In this document: in pieces, positions 1-9,700 of the stretch
How the letters are laid out: each line of letters begins with the position of its first letter
Numbering within the stretch: the first letter of the stretch is position 1
Source: Saccoglossus kowalevskii
Lineage: Eukaryota > Hemichordata > Enteropneusta > Harrimaniidae
Length of the DNA stretch: 15,039 nucleotides
Assembly: GCF_000003605.2 (NCBI RefSeq)
Contig: NW_003150764.1
Location: 1 to 15,039, forward strand
Direction of reading: 5' to 3'
The notes under the pieces: model-generated
What the model was told of the DNA's origin: nothing
The model's database searches: none
The model's input: only the letters and a program-made list of their open reading frames with translations
Translations under genes and position numbers: made by a program

Positions 1-983
1 TCACTGCAGTACATCTTCATGATGGTAGATAGACATCACGGCAGTTCATCACCTGGTGGTAGATGAGAATCACTGCAGTACATCGCATGGTGGTAGATGA
101 TTATCACTGCAGTACATAGCATGGTGGTGGATGGGAATCACTGTCATGCATCGCATGGTGGTAGATGGGAATCACTGTAATGCATCGCATAGTGGTAGAT
201 GGGAATCACTGCAGTACATAGCATGATGGTAGATGGGAATCACGGCAGTACATCACATGGTGGTAAATGGGAATCACTGCAATACATCACATGTTGGTAT
301 ATGGAAATCACTCAGTACATCACATGGTGGTAGACGGGAATCACTGCAGTACACCACATGGTGGTAGATAGGCATCACGGCAGTACATCGCATGGTGGTA
401 CATGGGAATCACTGCAGTACATTGCATGGTGGTAGATGGGAATCACGCAGTACATCGCATGGTGGTAGATAGGAATCACCCAGTACATCACATGGTGATA
501 GGTGGATATCACTGCAGTACATCGCATGGTGGTAGATGGGAATCACTGCAGTACATCGTATGGTAGTAGATGGGAATCACTGCTGTACATCGCATGGTGG
601 TATATGGGAATCACTGCAGTACATTGCATGGTGGTAGATGGAATCACCGCAGTACATCGCATGGTGGTAGATGGGAATCACTCCAGTACATTGCATGGTT
701 ATAGATGATTATCACTGCAGTACATCGCATGGTGGTAGATGGGAATCATGCAGTACATCGCAAGGTGGTAGGTGGGAATCACCGCAGTACATCGCATGGT
801 GGTAGATGGGAATCACGCAGTACATCGCATGGTGGTAGATGGGAATCTCTGCAGTATATCACATGGTGGTAGATGGGAATCACTGCAGTACATCGCATGG
901 TGGTAGATGGGAATCACTGCAGTACATCGCATTGTGGTAGATGGGAATCACTGCAGTACATCAGATACATGATGGTAAATGAA
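1..983. repeat. Minisatellite, ~34-bp unit, about 29 copies, cut by left edge
   Basis: The unit reads approximately ACATCGCATGGTGGTAG followed by ATGGGAATCACTGCAGT, 34 bp, repeated head to tail without spacers. I count about 29 copies by the GGTGGTAG core. Many copies carry substitutions (TCGC to TCAC, TTGC or TAGC) or one- to two-base deletions in the CACTGCAGT part (CACGCAG, CACCCAG, CACTCAG), so units are 32-34 bp. The least perfect copies are at both visible ends (first ~60 bases and the last unit near 960-983), as expected when arrays homogenise from the middle. The array runs off the left edge, so its full length is unknown. The unit is not a multiple of three and its short open frames are by-products. 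Confidence 0.95.
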
Positions 984-1369
984 TTATCGGGGCAGTAAGA
1001 CGATTAACAGGGCTATATACACGGGACTGCTGAAATATATTAACTTATCTGCAAAGGATACATAAACATCTAGCCGATTTACTGTGTAAATTTTTCGTGC
1101 TAAGGCGAATTGTAACAAAACAATAATATAATTGCCAACGGAAACGAAATGCAAGTGTGAGATGAGTGTCATGGTCATGAACTATTGTTCCATTATAATA
1201 ATACATAAAATTTACTATAAATGTATGATTTTTGACTATCTTAATATAACAATATTTCTAAATTTGAGTAAATTTGGCGCCAGGAGCCCCCTCACCCCCC
1301 CTCATCTTCAGCCCGTATAAATAATAATTGAGAAATCACTTGATAAACCCAACCCACCGGAGGTGCGCA

Positions 1370-1392
1370 GACGTGGCCTTTATGGCCACGTC
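1370..1392. repeat. Perfect 9-bp inverted repeat (stem-loop)
   Basis: GACGTGGCC at 1370-1378 and GGCCACGTC at 1384-1392 are exact reverse complements around a 5-base TTTAT loop. No gene ends here, and there is no evidence for a terminator or structured RNA role. It could be a remnant of a small inverted-repeat element or chance. Confidence 0.6.
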
Positions 1393-1692
1393 AATAATAG
1401 CTCCCCTCCCCCTACCGAATTGTGAACGTGTCTACACTGTGTCTATAACCATGGTCTACACAGCATACGTTCTCACACAGCACGTGTTCATTCTTTGGCT
1501 ACACAACGTATGTGCGGTAATTACGTGGTAATTACAGTGGCGTGTGAGCATGCATGCGCGATCTGCACAACGCGTGTGTGCGCGGTCTGCAGTAATTGCG
1601 TCCGCACGTGATCTGCCGTGCGAGGTGGTCTGAACTGGTGGTCTCACTGGGTGAGTCTTTTAGAGTATATTTGGGGCTAGCTAGGTAGTGGG

Positions 1693-1720
1693 ACCACGGA
1701 GCTCTTTTTAGCTCCATGGT
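1693..1720. repeat. Inverted repeat, 11-bp arms, one mismatch
   Basis: ACCACGGAGCT (1693-1703) pairs with AGCTCCATGGT (1710-1720) across a short T-rich loop, with a single C/T difference that still allows a wobble pair in RNA. It lies just left of the (AC)n tract. The GGGAC-type bases flanking both arms suggest the core of a small palindromic repeat, but I cannot assign a family. Confidence 0.45.
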
Positions 1721-1750
1721 GGGACAAAGCACGCTGTACAATTCATTCCC

Positions 1751-1753
<3 letters not shown>

Positions 1754-1830
<77 letters not shown>
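1754..1830. repeat. (AC)n microsatellite, 77 bp, about 38 uninterrupted units
   Basis: An uninterrupted alternating A-C tract, flanked by CGT on the left and TACG on the right. Pure arrays of this length are usually highly polymorphic, and alternating purine-pyrimidine tracts can adopt Z-DNA. The poly Val-Cys open frames read from its minus strand are artefacts of the repeat. Confidence 0.98.
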
Positions 1831-1833
<3 letters not shown>

Positions 1834-4800
1834 GAAATTAAAAGGTTTGAATCTCGACGGGAGTATATTCCATTACACACGATAGTGGCCGCTGTACGGC
1901 TATTAGCGATGTATTCAATACAAGACCTAACCATAAATCATGTACTGTCGGTGAAAGACGGGAATTAAAAAAATGAAACTAGCTTATACATCCCATATCG
2001 TCACACTATAATAACGACAGTAGTATGTTTAGATATATAAATTATTTAAATTTAGGCAAAACATTGTTGGACGGTTTGCTTACGGTGAATCGCATGTGTG
2101 TACGTTTACTCGGGCACCACTGTTCTCATTCTTAACGACTACTTTGAAAGGATTTATTGCAATCCGTCCATTGGGAGCACAAATGGATGTTATAACTGAC
2201 TTAATGCATGGTATTATATCGACTAAACCCCGGCATATTAAATAGGTAACCACTATTGAATATAACCAGGGCTTGTGATGGTATTGGTTGTGTATGTTAC
2301 CTACGTTGTGCGAGTCAAGACGTAAACCGCGAGTGTATGAAGAAAAAAACACCCCGTTTTACAACTCATGAATTCTGGAAAGCACAAATGTAATATTAAA
2401 ACAACAATGGCCATTGTGTGCGTGATGATACTATACATACATGATTACCCGTCGGGTAAAGATGCGGCCACCCCTATCCTGTTATTAATTGTACGCTATG
2501 TTCTTAATGGAATATTCATATTGCGTATGCTGCCATGTTGAAATTGCAGTGATGATGACAGCGTTAGAGACACTGCTGTTCACTGACACCAGTCTAAAAC
2601 TTGGATCACATTCCCATTGCACGCTATATATATATGTATACTCTCTTAGGTGCATTACTTGATTTATATACCATCATTTCGTGACACAATCAGCATCATA
2701 ACTCCAAGCGTCAAGTGACGAATCATGTTATAAATGCTGGCGCCGGAAATCGCGTGCTTGGTCGACATCCTTGCATGGTATATTCAGTGTCTTGATTGTA
2801 GAATGCGAGAACAAGATTCATTTCTTACTTCGTTAACCACATAGCACGGTAAAATAGCGGTTTTATCGGAACTACATGACAAAGAAAAACTATATTTTTA
2901 ATTTCGTTTGTAAATTGCTCCGTTGAACGTTAACTATTTTGATAACTATGCTAATTATTTGGTTTCATCTTTGGTTAGAGTGATAACTCTCAGTCTCACT
3001 GGGTAGACGAAGGTCACGCCGGTGACTCTCCTCTCGCTGTTAATGGCTCACTCTCAATATCTACTTAATAGTTGGTGGTTATTGTTTTCCACTCCGATAT
3101 CATTTTATACTTTTTTATAAAGCATTCTGCATCATTCGTTTCACGTGAATCTATAGTAAACAGTTGTGAATATCAAAGCCCCATCTCGATTCGTGTGTTC
3201 TCTCTCTGAATAAATATTAGTCAAATAGAGTGTTTTTCCTGATGTCAGTTATGTCATGTTATACATGTATCTGCACTGCTGTACAGATACATCAAAACCA
3301 CAGTGGCATGATTGACATGGCATCCATAGTACCTCACAAGAGGGTGCTTGCTAAGCAAATAAAGTATGCGTTTTCATCACACACGTGTGTTTGTGTTATT
3401 AGTACATTTTTAATTTCTGCTTGTTTCATATCCTATAATATTTGAGGAGTACGGAAAATAAGTACAGATCTCATTAAGTTCAACGATTTAAGATAAGTAC
3501 ACTGTGATATGCCTCACTGTGATATATCTAAAATGTGATAGTGTAGCGTGAAATGCACAGACGTTTAGAGGATGAAAACTATTTCACGTTACAATGTTGG
3601 AAGTTGGAAAATAAATGATATTCTCGACCTTGTCTCGACCTTTCATAAAATCAATATTCAATCGAATTACAAAACACTAACGTAGCAAAAATTCCGTACA
3701 GAAACGAAATGTGACACGAGTGAGGCACTGCGCAGGTCACTAACCTGGAGTTTGTAACACTATATTTGGCGCCGCTCACTCTTCATTCATAACGTGCAGA
3801 ATGATTGCGATTCCACTACAAACTTCCTATTCGTACATAATATCAATCATAAGAAGAGTGTGTACAATAATGTATACTATAATACAAAATACTTGGAGAA
3901 TACTTCAGATATGTATTTGTAAAAATAAAACGCGTGATAGTTTAGATTTACTTCAATAAGCATGTTGCAAACAGAGAACAGGAAATTGTCTCCAAGTAGT
4001 TTTTGAATGTTTATACAAAACGATACTAAATGCTGAAGCTTCTGTTCATTAAACATATCGCAATTTCCCTTGATCATTTCTGTATTGTATATAACGCCTG
4101 GAAATATAATCACCATGTTCTCATCGGTATCCTAGCAACCAGTCTCTAATCCACAGCTAAACATCGATCATTTCCCCAGTAACGAAATTTTGAAGACTGC
4201 ATCGCTAAAAAAAAATGCAAGTTTGTACAACCTACTCTGTATATTTGTTGGAAAAGGCTCCTCGGGCGATCATTATTAGGTGGGGATGGGAACGCATAGC
4301 AACCGTGGAATGGGTGGAAAGATGACAGGTGGGCAATCATTATTGTGTGTGCATACAACATGTCAACTGAAACCACTACCCTGTTAATTTCACTACAGTC
4401 AAAACATGGTGTTTTCTATGCTTTGAAAGTTGATAAAGACTGTGAGAAAATCTAGATAACCTATCGGCAACGGAGAAAACGAGTTTGGGGATCCGATTGC
4501 AAGTAGACGCTGGACGTTGGGCTTGATGACAGGAAATTGATTAAATTCACGGGGTTTAGAAAGGTTATAATTTTTGCAGGCAGCTTGACATTCTTTTCGT
4601 TTGTAAACACGCTGATGCGCAAAGAGTTAGAATTCCAATTTTATTGTAAGTTCGTGACACGTGGAAATTGAACAAATCATGGTTGTAACAAAGATAATTG
4701 AAAGAAAAAGCGCATTAACACTATCGACGAGAACCAACCTATGTTGATAAGACGTCCACTTTCCACAACAGATGCCAAGGTCATATATTGATATATGCAT

Positions 4801-4846
4801 TGAATTAAAAACCATAATCCCACAAAAAACATGACGTCAGTGATAT
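1831..4846. other. Non-coding upstream DNA, no gene recognised
   Basis: Both strands are broken by frequent stops. The longest frames (about 60-90 codons near 2080-2352, 3230-3445, 3877-4116 and 4146-4376) show no recognisable domain, compositional coding bias or splice-flanked conserved block. Visible items are a hairpin at 3265-3292, E-boxes CACGTG at 3142, 3382 and 4658, CACGCG-type sites at 2751 and 3931, a palindromic TGACGTCA (CRE-type) at 4832-4839, and a CSL-type TGTGAGAA at 4441-4448. CpG dinucleotides are common, unlike the region after 11,150. Confidence 0.6.
3265..3292. repeat. Perfect 9-bp stem-loop
   Basis: ATGTATCTG (3265-3273) and CAGATACAT (3284-3292) are exact reverse complements around a 10-base loop. 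The stem is too short for a canonical microRNA precursor and I see no extension beyond it. The role is unknown and chance is possible. Confidence 0.5.
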
Positions 4847-4953
4847 CGAGGATTGCTACCACTATACCGGCACAGTGAGTGATTCGAGGATTGCTACCAC
4901 CATACCGGCACAGTGAGTGATTCGAGGATTGCTACCACCATACCGCGGCACAG
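4847..4953. repeat. Tandem repeat, 38-bp unit, about 2.8 copies
   Basis: Copies start at 4847, 4885 and 4923, each with CGAGGATTGCTACCACCATA and then CCGGCACAG. Copies 1 and 2 differ at one base (ACTATA versus ACCATA). Copy 3 has an extra CG (CCGCGGCACAG) and breaks off after CACAG. The near identity suggests recent local duplication. Each copy carries a CGGCACAG block, but I recognise no known binding motif in it. Confidence 0.95.
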
Positions 4954-5769
4954 CATGCTGCATATAAACTGATGTACGTAGTAATTTGGTTAATTCTGTC
5001 AAGACAGGTTTCTCGCAAATTTTTTACTTGAAAATTGAAATAACATCAATGAAGTAATATGTATTTCATGTTGGTTTACCCAACATCAATTTACACTTTT
5101 AACGACCGATGTTTTGGCGTTTATACCGTGACTCATACATTTAACGAGGGTATCATAAAATTGAAATCACGTGACTTGATACGCATAAACTCCGATTTAG
5201 AATATAGAAAAACAGTGAATAAAATTTGGATTATGTCACGTCATTTTCAATACATTAAACAGATACGAATCTAGCAAGAATAGTTGTTAATGGCTGTTAC
5301 TATATTCCACGCCACAGATAGACTGACGCCGACGTGTGTAGCCCTGGGGTGTGTAGTGTGTGTCACGTGCCTGCAACGGTGGCACCGTACGTCATTGTAC
5401 CACAATACGGCACATGTCAAAATGGCTCGTCGTGTATAATAACAGGAGTGGAACATTGCAATAGATATTAAATATTTATTTAATAGTTTTCGCTGTACGA
5501 TGAAGTACGCATAGAATGTTATCAATGAGATGCTTACGAGCGTGGGGTGTACGTTGTGGTCGCTGGAGTCTAATGGAAAATGTCACTCTAGACTAACGGA
5601 CCATAACTTCTCCATTCCATCAGCAGTACACAGAGAATCGAATAATGCTATCAGACTCGGGATAGTACTGATGGAAGTAACGAATGCTATAAGTACAATG
5701 CTTGTTCATGTACCCAGTAAAAATGAATCGAAATTGGTTAACGGTGTATATATGAAATTGACAATGATG
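4954..5769. other. Non-coding upstream DNA
   Basis: No gene recognised. The stretch carries two CACGTG E-boxes (5168-5173 inside TCACGTGA, and 5364-5369) and a small ACGGT-GGC-ACCGT hairpin near 5378-5390. A 124-codon open frame starting at 5530 runs on into the MITE-like element and is best explained as chance plus repeat. Confidence 0.55.
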
Positions 5770-5885
5770 CCAGGGGCGGATCTAGGATTCTGGAACAGGG
5801 GGCCGATAAGATGGCGCGAAGCCCTGTTGGTTGTTCAAAATAGGGGGTCCGCGGCCCCCTCGGCCCCCTCTAAATCCGCCAATGG
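5770..5885. mobile_element. MITE-like short element with ~16-bp terminal inverted repeats
   Basis: The left end CCAGGGGCGGATCTAG (5770-5785) is nearly the reverse complement of the right end CTAAATCCGCCAATGG (5870-5885): 13 of 16 bases match, including an 11-base block that differs only at one pyrimidine (GGCGGATYTAG). The interior is GC-rich, with opposed G-runs and C-runs (GGGGGCCG against GGCCCCCT), so the whole 116 bp can fold back on itself. It has no coding capacity and would depend on a transposase supplied elsewhere. I see no convincing target-site duplication. The element class is inferred from structure alone and no family is claimed. Confidence 0.6.
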
Positions 5886-7221
5886 ACGCCATGCTACAAA
5901 CTAGTACATCTACATCTATCTACAACCATATATCCAGCAGCGACTATGCAAAGCGATGGCATTGTATTATAAGATCTATGGTTTGTGAAACGTGGCAATA
6001 ATCACAATGCTCCGACCACACTAAATACAATGCTAGACCCCCATTATGTCAAGGTAATTTTGTGTTTTTCAAATATGGAATATGGTAATCAGGGTAACTG
6101 GTTACTATCTCCGTTCACCGTAGTGACTGTGTTGGTGCCTGTAAATACGCACTGCTGCAGTACTATTATGTCTCCAACTAACACTCATTTGTTGGAGAAT
6201 AACTGAATTATCGCACACTGTTGTAAGTGCAAATTGTTCATTAAACCCACGCGTAGCCGAAGCTGGTGTCAAGGTCAACTAGTTTTCAATTAAATGCCGA
6301 AAAAACAAAGAAGAAAAATACATGTTTATGCTACTTGGCATGTAAGGAAGCCCCGTATCTACGGGCTATTGACTCGTGCCTAGTGTTGATTTAGTAAACA
6401 TTAAAGTCCTGTTTTGCAATAAGCATCTCATGACCGGAAGATATTTTGTATTTAATAAGTTATAAACCGATTAAGTAGTAATTCAGTGCTTATTTTGGCT
6501 ACAAATAGTAATTTCGTGAGTTGTTTAGAGAGATGATTTTTCATCCGGAATTCCTCTATTTTGATTTAAAGCGCGACCAACATGTGTAACCAATGAAGCA
6601 GTCGTGTGGGTCTATAATTGGCCCATGGTGTGATAGCGTGTTGTGAGAGACGATGTCCTTCCAATGATGATGCCCGGCTGTGAGCATAACCTGTTTAATA
6701 AAGGATCATATTTAGCCATGAATTAACAAGTGATTTTTGACTTCACACTAACGTGTATCCCGTAGCTTTTAGTAATTGTACTGAGATACGGCACCTTCGC
6801 ACTAAAGTCTAGAACTACACGGCCATGATTCCACTTGTCTCCTTGCCTACGGACTGTGGTGCACTGCACATACTAAAACAATGTGATTAACGAACTCCCG
6901 AAATTTTATAAATCTAATAGCATAATTTCACGTTTGAATGTCAGAAATTCATAGAATTTTTAAATTGCTAAGGTTAACCTTACATAACACGTATGTTTGG
7001 TAATGGGAACAGTGCCATGTGCGTGCATCACCCTTCGCTTCCCATCACCTCGTCATCCTTTGTTCTTCTAGTAGTTTCCACTCTACTTTACAGCTAAGAA
7101 TGTGCAGATCGTGCACGCATGCCTGAAATCAAACACCGTCAAAATAATGATAACTTGAAAATACTGTACATCATAGAGATTTTATGAGATATTAATAGAT
7201 GTGATCATGCGTGTTGACCAA

Positions 7222-7233
7222 GCTCAGCTGAGC
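7222..7233. repeat. 12-bp perfect palindrome GCTCAGCTGAGC
   Basis: A self-complementary 12-mer centred on a CAGCTG E-box. CAGCTG is a classic class-A bHLH target; whether this site is used is unknown. Confidence 0.5.
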
Positions 7234-7296
7234 GCTTCGATTGGAAAAAGAAATATCACAAATGGGGAGTTAGTAGTACCCTATACTAGTAATCCA

Positions 7297-7348
7297 TCAC
7301 GTGACATATCGATGTGACAAAGTGAAATATCCAACAGAAGTGACGTCA
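7297..7348. promoter_or_regulatory. Paired palindromic bHLH/bZIP-type sites (TCACGTGA, TGACGTCA)
   Basis: TCACGTGA (7297-7304) is a full M-box/USF-type E-box and TGACGTCA (7341-7348) is a full cAMP-response element, 36 bp apart. Each matches its consensus exactly. They lie about 2.3 kb upstream of the start codon. Binding is not shown by sequence alone; single matches of this length also occur by chance. Confidence 0.25.
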
Positions 7349-8183
7349 ATTATTAACAAAATGTTGCTGCAATGTCGTTAACATATTGTTGAATGTTACC
7401 ACATTCTTGGTTACCGAATTTCTGCCGAGAACCCACAACTCAAAAAGAAGCTAAATCACACAGATTCCCGTAACTGGTAATCAAGCAACCTGAACCTACA
7501 TCAACTACAGTGGACAATTAATAATAGGCCGGCAGCGCGAGTGTCAAAGAAAGCCACGCCACTATATATAGCAGCCACTTTCCGATATGAGGGGTAGCTC
7601 CATTTTTGTTGAAATAAAGGTTTTACAATTATATTTGCCACATCGAGTTTGGCAGAGAATATTGTTACAGAATATTTTTTATTTTTATCACATTTTGAAC
7701 CATATTGTACATCTTTTGTTTTGATCAGCAAGTAACAGGGCAACCCCACTTCCTCTTACTTTGATCAGCTATTATTATAACCGTCAAATCCGTTCACATT
7801 TAGCTTGCCCGTCCCACTAATACGGGTAGGTAGTATATTCGCTCTAATATCAAGCTGGGCGGAGAGCGCCGCCGTGTGGTAACTCCCAACGAGTGGTGTC
7901 AATTAATCATTGAATGGGCGAAATATACAAACTAGACACAGAAAAAAGTAGCACAATTGTATATTGTTTAAAACTGTATCTAACTATGCACTTGTGGAAT
8001 CTAATTTCACGACTAAAAAGCATGTATGCGTCGCATGGTTGCAACAGAAAGTCACCCGACATAAGTGAACTTAGAGAAGCGTGAAGCGGGAATGGGGCCA
8101 GCTGCAGCTAGTGAAGAGACATTATGCAAATGTGCACATCAATATGTAATTGAAATAAAATGATATGAGTTCTAATGTTGCAA

Positions 8184-8194
8184 TTCCCACGTGG
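8184..8194 (-). promoter_or_regulatory. Composite CSL (RBPJ/Su(H)) site overlapping a CACGTG E-box
   Basis: On the minus strand 8184-8191 reads CGTGGGAA, an exact match to the high-affinity CSL consensus YGTGRGAA used by the Notch effector. Positions 8188-8193 read CACGTG, the class-B E-box bound by Hes/Hey-type repressors and other bHLH proteins. The two overlap by four bases, so occupancy could be mutually exclusive. The site is about 1.46 kb upstream of the Jagged start codon. Assignment to this gene and in vivo use are inference. Confidence 0.3.
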
Positions 8195-9454
8195 AATAAC
8201 TAGTACATTTATACGCTATTTTTAACAATCACATTTTAACAAAATATAGAAAATGTACTTAACATCAGCATATAAGTACACATCTAGTGATGACTTAATA
8301 TATGCGGCGTTGTAGAACGTGATTTGAAATAGCAGTGCCCCGCAGTGAGAAAGTATGCAGAACTTTACAAGAAATGTGACATAATCAGAAAACAAACAGA
8401 ACTCAAAGTCACACCCATTGGAAAGAGACTATTCTAAAAATCCCTTATAATATGTTCAAGTGAATGCGATTGTTGATGAGAATATATCGTACTACATCAT
8501 GGGTTTGTTTTGCAAATAACACATATTCTTTTCATGCGGTAACTTGAGTCCCTAACCTGCATTTTACACATACACATTATTAAAAAGGCTAAGGGCAGTT
8601 TTTAAAGATTACTCCGCCTGACTCCACTATTGTGCCCATACGTAGTGAGAATTCCGACTGTCGTTTGATAAGAGACCAATTGACATTCTGCACATTGTTT
8701 AATACCAAATGAATTAAAACCGTGTGTACAGTAGTAGATCAGATTCGTAACACTGGTACATCATTTGAAAACTGGTCTTCCATATATTTATATTCATTCA
8801 CTTGTTTCATGAATGGAATATCCTACAATCCAACATCCAAATTGATTTTCGTAGGGGTCTTCTTTGCGATAAATTAAATTCATCAGCGAGCGAATGAAGT
8901 CCTTACGCGTGCGAAAAAAAGTAGCAAGTGTAGCCTGTCGTGTCCCCGGCTACTGCGTAATGAATTGCAGCGAGTTATTGTAAATATGGTGGTACAAATG
9001 TAACTGCGTACGGCAATGAGTTCCGCGTAGCCTGGTATTTACGTGTGAAGTCAGTTGGTATTAGTGTTGCGCATATGATCACTTGGACAACACATCCCGT
9101 TAATCCAATAACACCGGGCTGTTTTTAACTCCAAATAAATTGCCTACGCGTGTCCCAGCGGCGTCTGCTCCATTTGTAGTGTGTTCGCCAATTAGACACA
9201 AATGACTGTTTAGTACAAGGGGGCGAGCGCTTGCCAAACTCGTGACGCTGCCAACACATATGTCATTTAGCCAAACTTGTGACGGTAGTATAATCTATAA
9301 CCGTATAACATACACGCTAGCACATTCCTGAACATTTTTGAAGATGCTATATCAACTTTCGGTGCTATTTGGTCAAGTTGTTTACCTAAAACGTCATAAG
9401 TTTTATCGAGGTCCAATAGACATTGGCTGCCTGCTCAGCACGTAATATAATTGA

Positions 9455-9649
9455 ACGGAGTCTGCGCACTTAGTGTGCGCCTTAAGTGAACCTCCAAAGC
9501 AATCCATCTGTCCAACGTTCGGCTCTCACTCACAAGCGGGATATCAATGCGAGTTGCATGCCTTACTTAAACGAGTTTTGGTGCCGTTCGGCGGCGTTTC
9601 CTTCCTTTACTACGTCAACAGAGGCGTCGTGCCAAGTGAGCTATTCGGC
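9455..9649 (+). other. Probable 5' leader of the Jagged gene, with two upstream ATGs
   Basis: In the frame of the main ORF, an in-frame TGA at 9452-9454 precedes an open stretch whose first ATG is at 9650, so a transcript contiguous over this region would begin translation there. Two out-of-frame ATGs precede it: 9547 opens a 7-codon uORF ending at 9570, and 9558 opens a 40-codon uORF ending at 9680 that overlaps the main start. I could not identify the transcription start. AT-rich TATA-like words at about 9288-9310 are weak, so the leader's left boundary is arbitrary. Confidence 0.5.
9547..9570 (+). other. uORF 1 (7 codons) in the probable 5' leader
   Basis: ATG at 9547 and TAA at 9568-9570, in a frame different from the main coding sequence, ending 79 bases before the main ATG. 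Bases before it (ATATCA) put an A at -1 and a T at -3, a weak initiation context. It matters only if transcription starts upstream of 9547. Confidence 0.35.
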
Positions 9650-9680
9650 ATGTGTCCCAGGATGGTTTTTGCTGCTTTGA
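9558..9680 (+). other. uORF 2 (40 codons) overlapping the main start codon
   Basis: ATG at 9558 opens a frame that stays open past the main ATG at 9650 and stops at TGA 9678-9680. Ribosomes initiating here would bypass the main start, so this frame could repress ligand output. The context before it (GAGTTGC) is weak, with T at -3, so leaky scanning is likely. The peptide resembles nothing known. Confidence 0.35.
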
Positions 9681-9700
9681 TTGTGTTAACTTTTACCAAG
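9650..9700 (+). CDS. Jag: Jagged-type Notch ligand, coding exon 1 (signal peptide)
   Basis: Seventeen codons beginning MCPRM, then a hydrophobic core FAALIVLTF, ending at Lys AAG followed by GTTCGT as donor (AG|GT, G at +5). Joined to exon 2 it gives a signal peptide with one Arg in the n-region, a hydrophobic h-region and a small-residue c-region; cleavage after Ala18 or near Gly21 is plausible. The signal peptide would send the ligand into the secretory pathway as a type I membrane protein. ATG 9650 is the first in-frame ATG after an upstream in-frame stop at 9452 and has a G at -3. The second ATG at 9662 has the stronger context (A at -3, G at +4) and could also be used, giving a shorter signal peptide without the Arg. 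The exon ends in phase 0, the phase at which human JAG1 coding exon 1 ends. The short length leaves more doubt here than for exon 2. Confidence 0.75.

Larger units (their letters stand above)
984..1753. other. Non-coding stretch with short hairpins
   Basis: No gene is recognisable on either strand; the open frames here are under 100 codons, with composition dictated by GT/CA-rich sequence. The stretch holds a C-rich patch (about 1278-1310), a perfect 9-bp stem-loop at 1370-1392, two TAATTA motifs 11 bp apart (1518 and 1529), CACGTG E-boxes at 1481 and 1605, and an imperfect hairpin at 1693-1720. The GT/CA-rich part at 1430-1640 may be decayed simple repeat. Confidence 0.6.
5886..9454. other. 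Long non-coding region upstream of the Notch-ligand gene
   Basis: No gene recognised on either strand over about 3.6 kb. Items seen are a bulged hairpin at 6349-6367 (AGCCCCGTA against TACGGGCT), a 12-bp palindrome GCTCAGCTGAGC at 7222-7233, TCACGTGA at 7297-7304, a palindromic TGACGTCA at 7341-7348, a composite TTCCCACGTGG at 8184-8194, an 8-bp stem-loop at 8254-8280, and CACGCG-type sites at 6249, 8906 and 9147. CpG is not depleted. As the 5' flank of a developmental signalling gene this is where enhancers would be expected, but that is inference. Confidence 0.55.

Noticed and set aside
502-708. 68-codon open frame with TAVHRMVVDG-like repeats
   Set aside because: It is a translation of the 34-bp minisatellite, kept open only by unit indels.
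1-983. Possible CRISPR array (34-bp repeats)
   Set aside because: Units abut with no unique spacers, copies vary throughout, and the genome is eukaryotic. It is a minisatellite.
1838-1855. tRNA B-box-like GGTTTGAATCTCG (possible SINE)
   Set aside because: It deviates from the B-box, I see no matching A-box upstream (the AC tract is there), and no tRNA fold or A-rich tail.
1532-1934. Minus-strand frames with long Val-Cys runs
   Set aside because: Products of the (AC)n microsatellite; no coding signal outside it.
2080-2352. 90-codon minus-strand open frame
   Set aside because: No recognisable domain, no splice or coding context; length is expected by chance.
5530-5904. 124-codon open frame, one of the longest on the + strand upstream of the gene
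   Set aside because: Its C-terminal third is the GC-rich MITE-like element; the remainder resembles no family I recognise.
7564-7571. TATATATA as a promoter
   Set aside because: A TATA-type word without a downstream gene or initiator; too common in AT-rich DNA.
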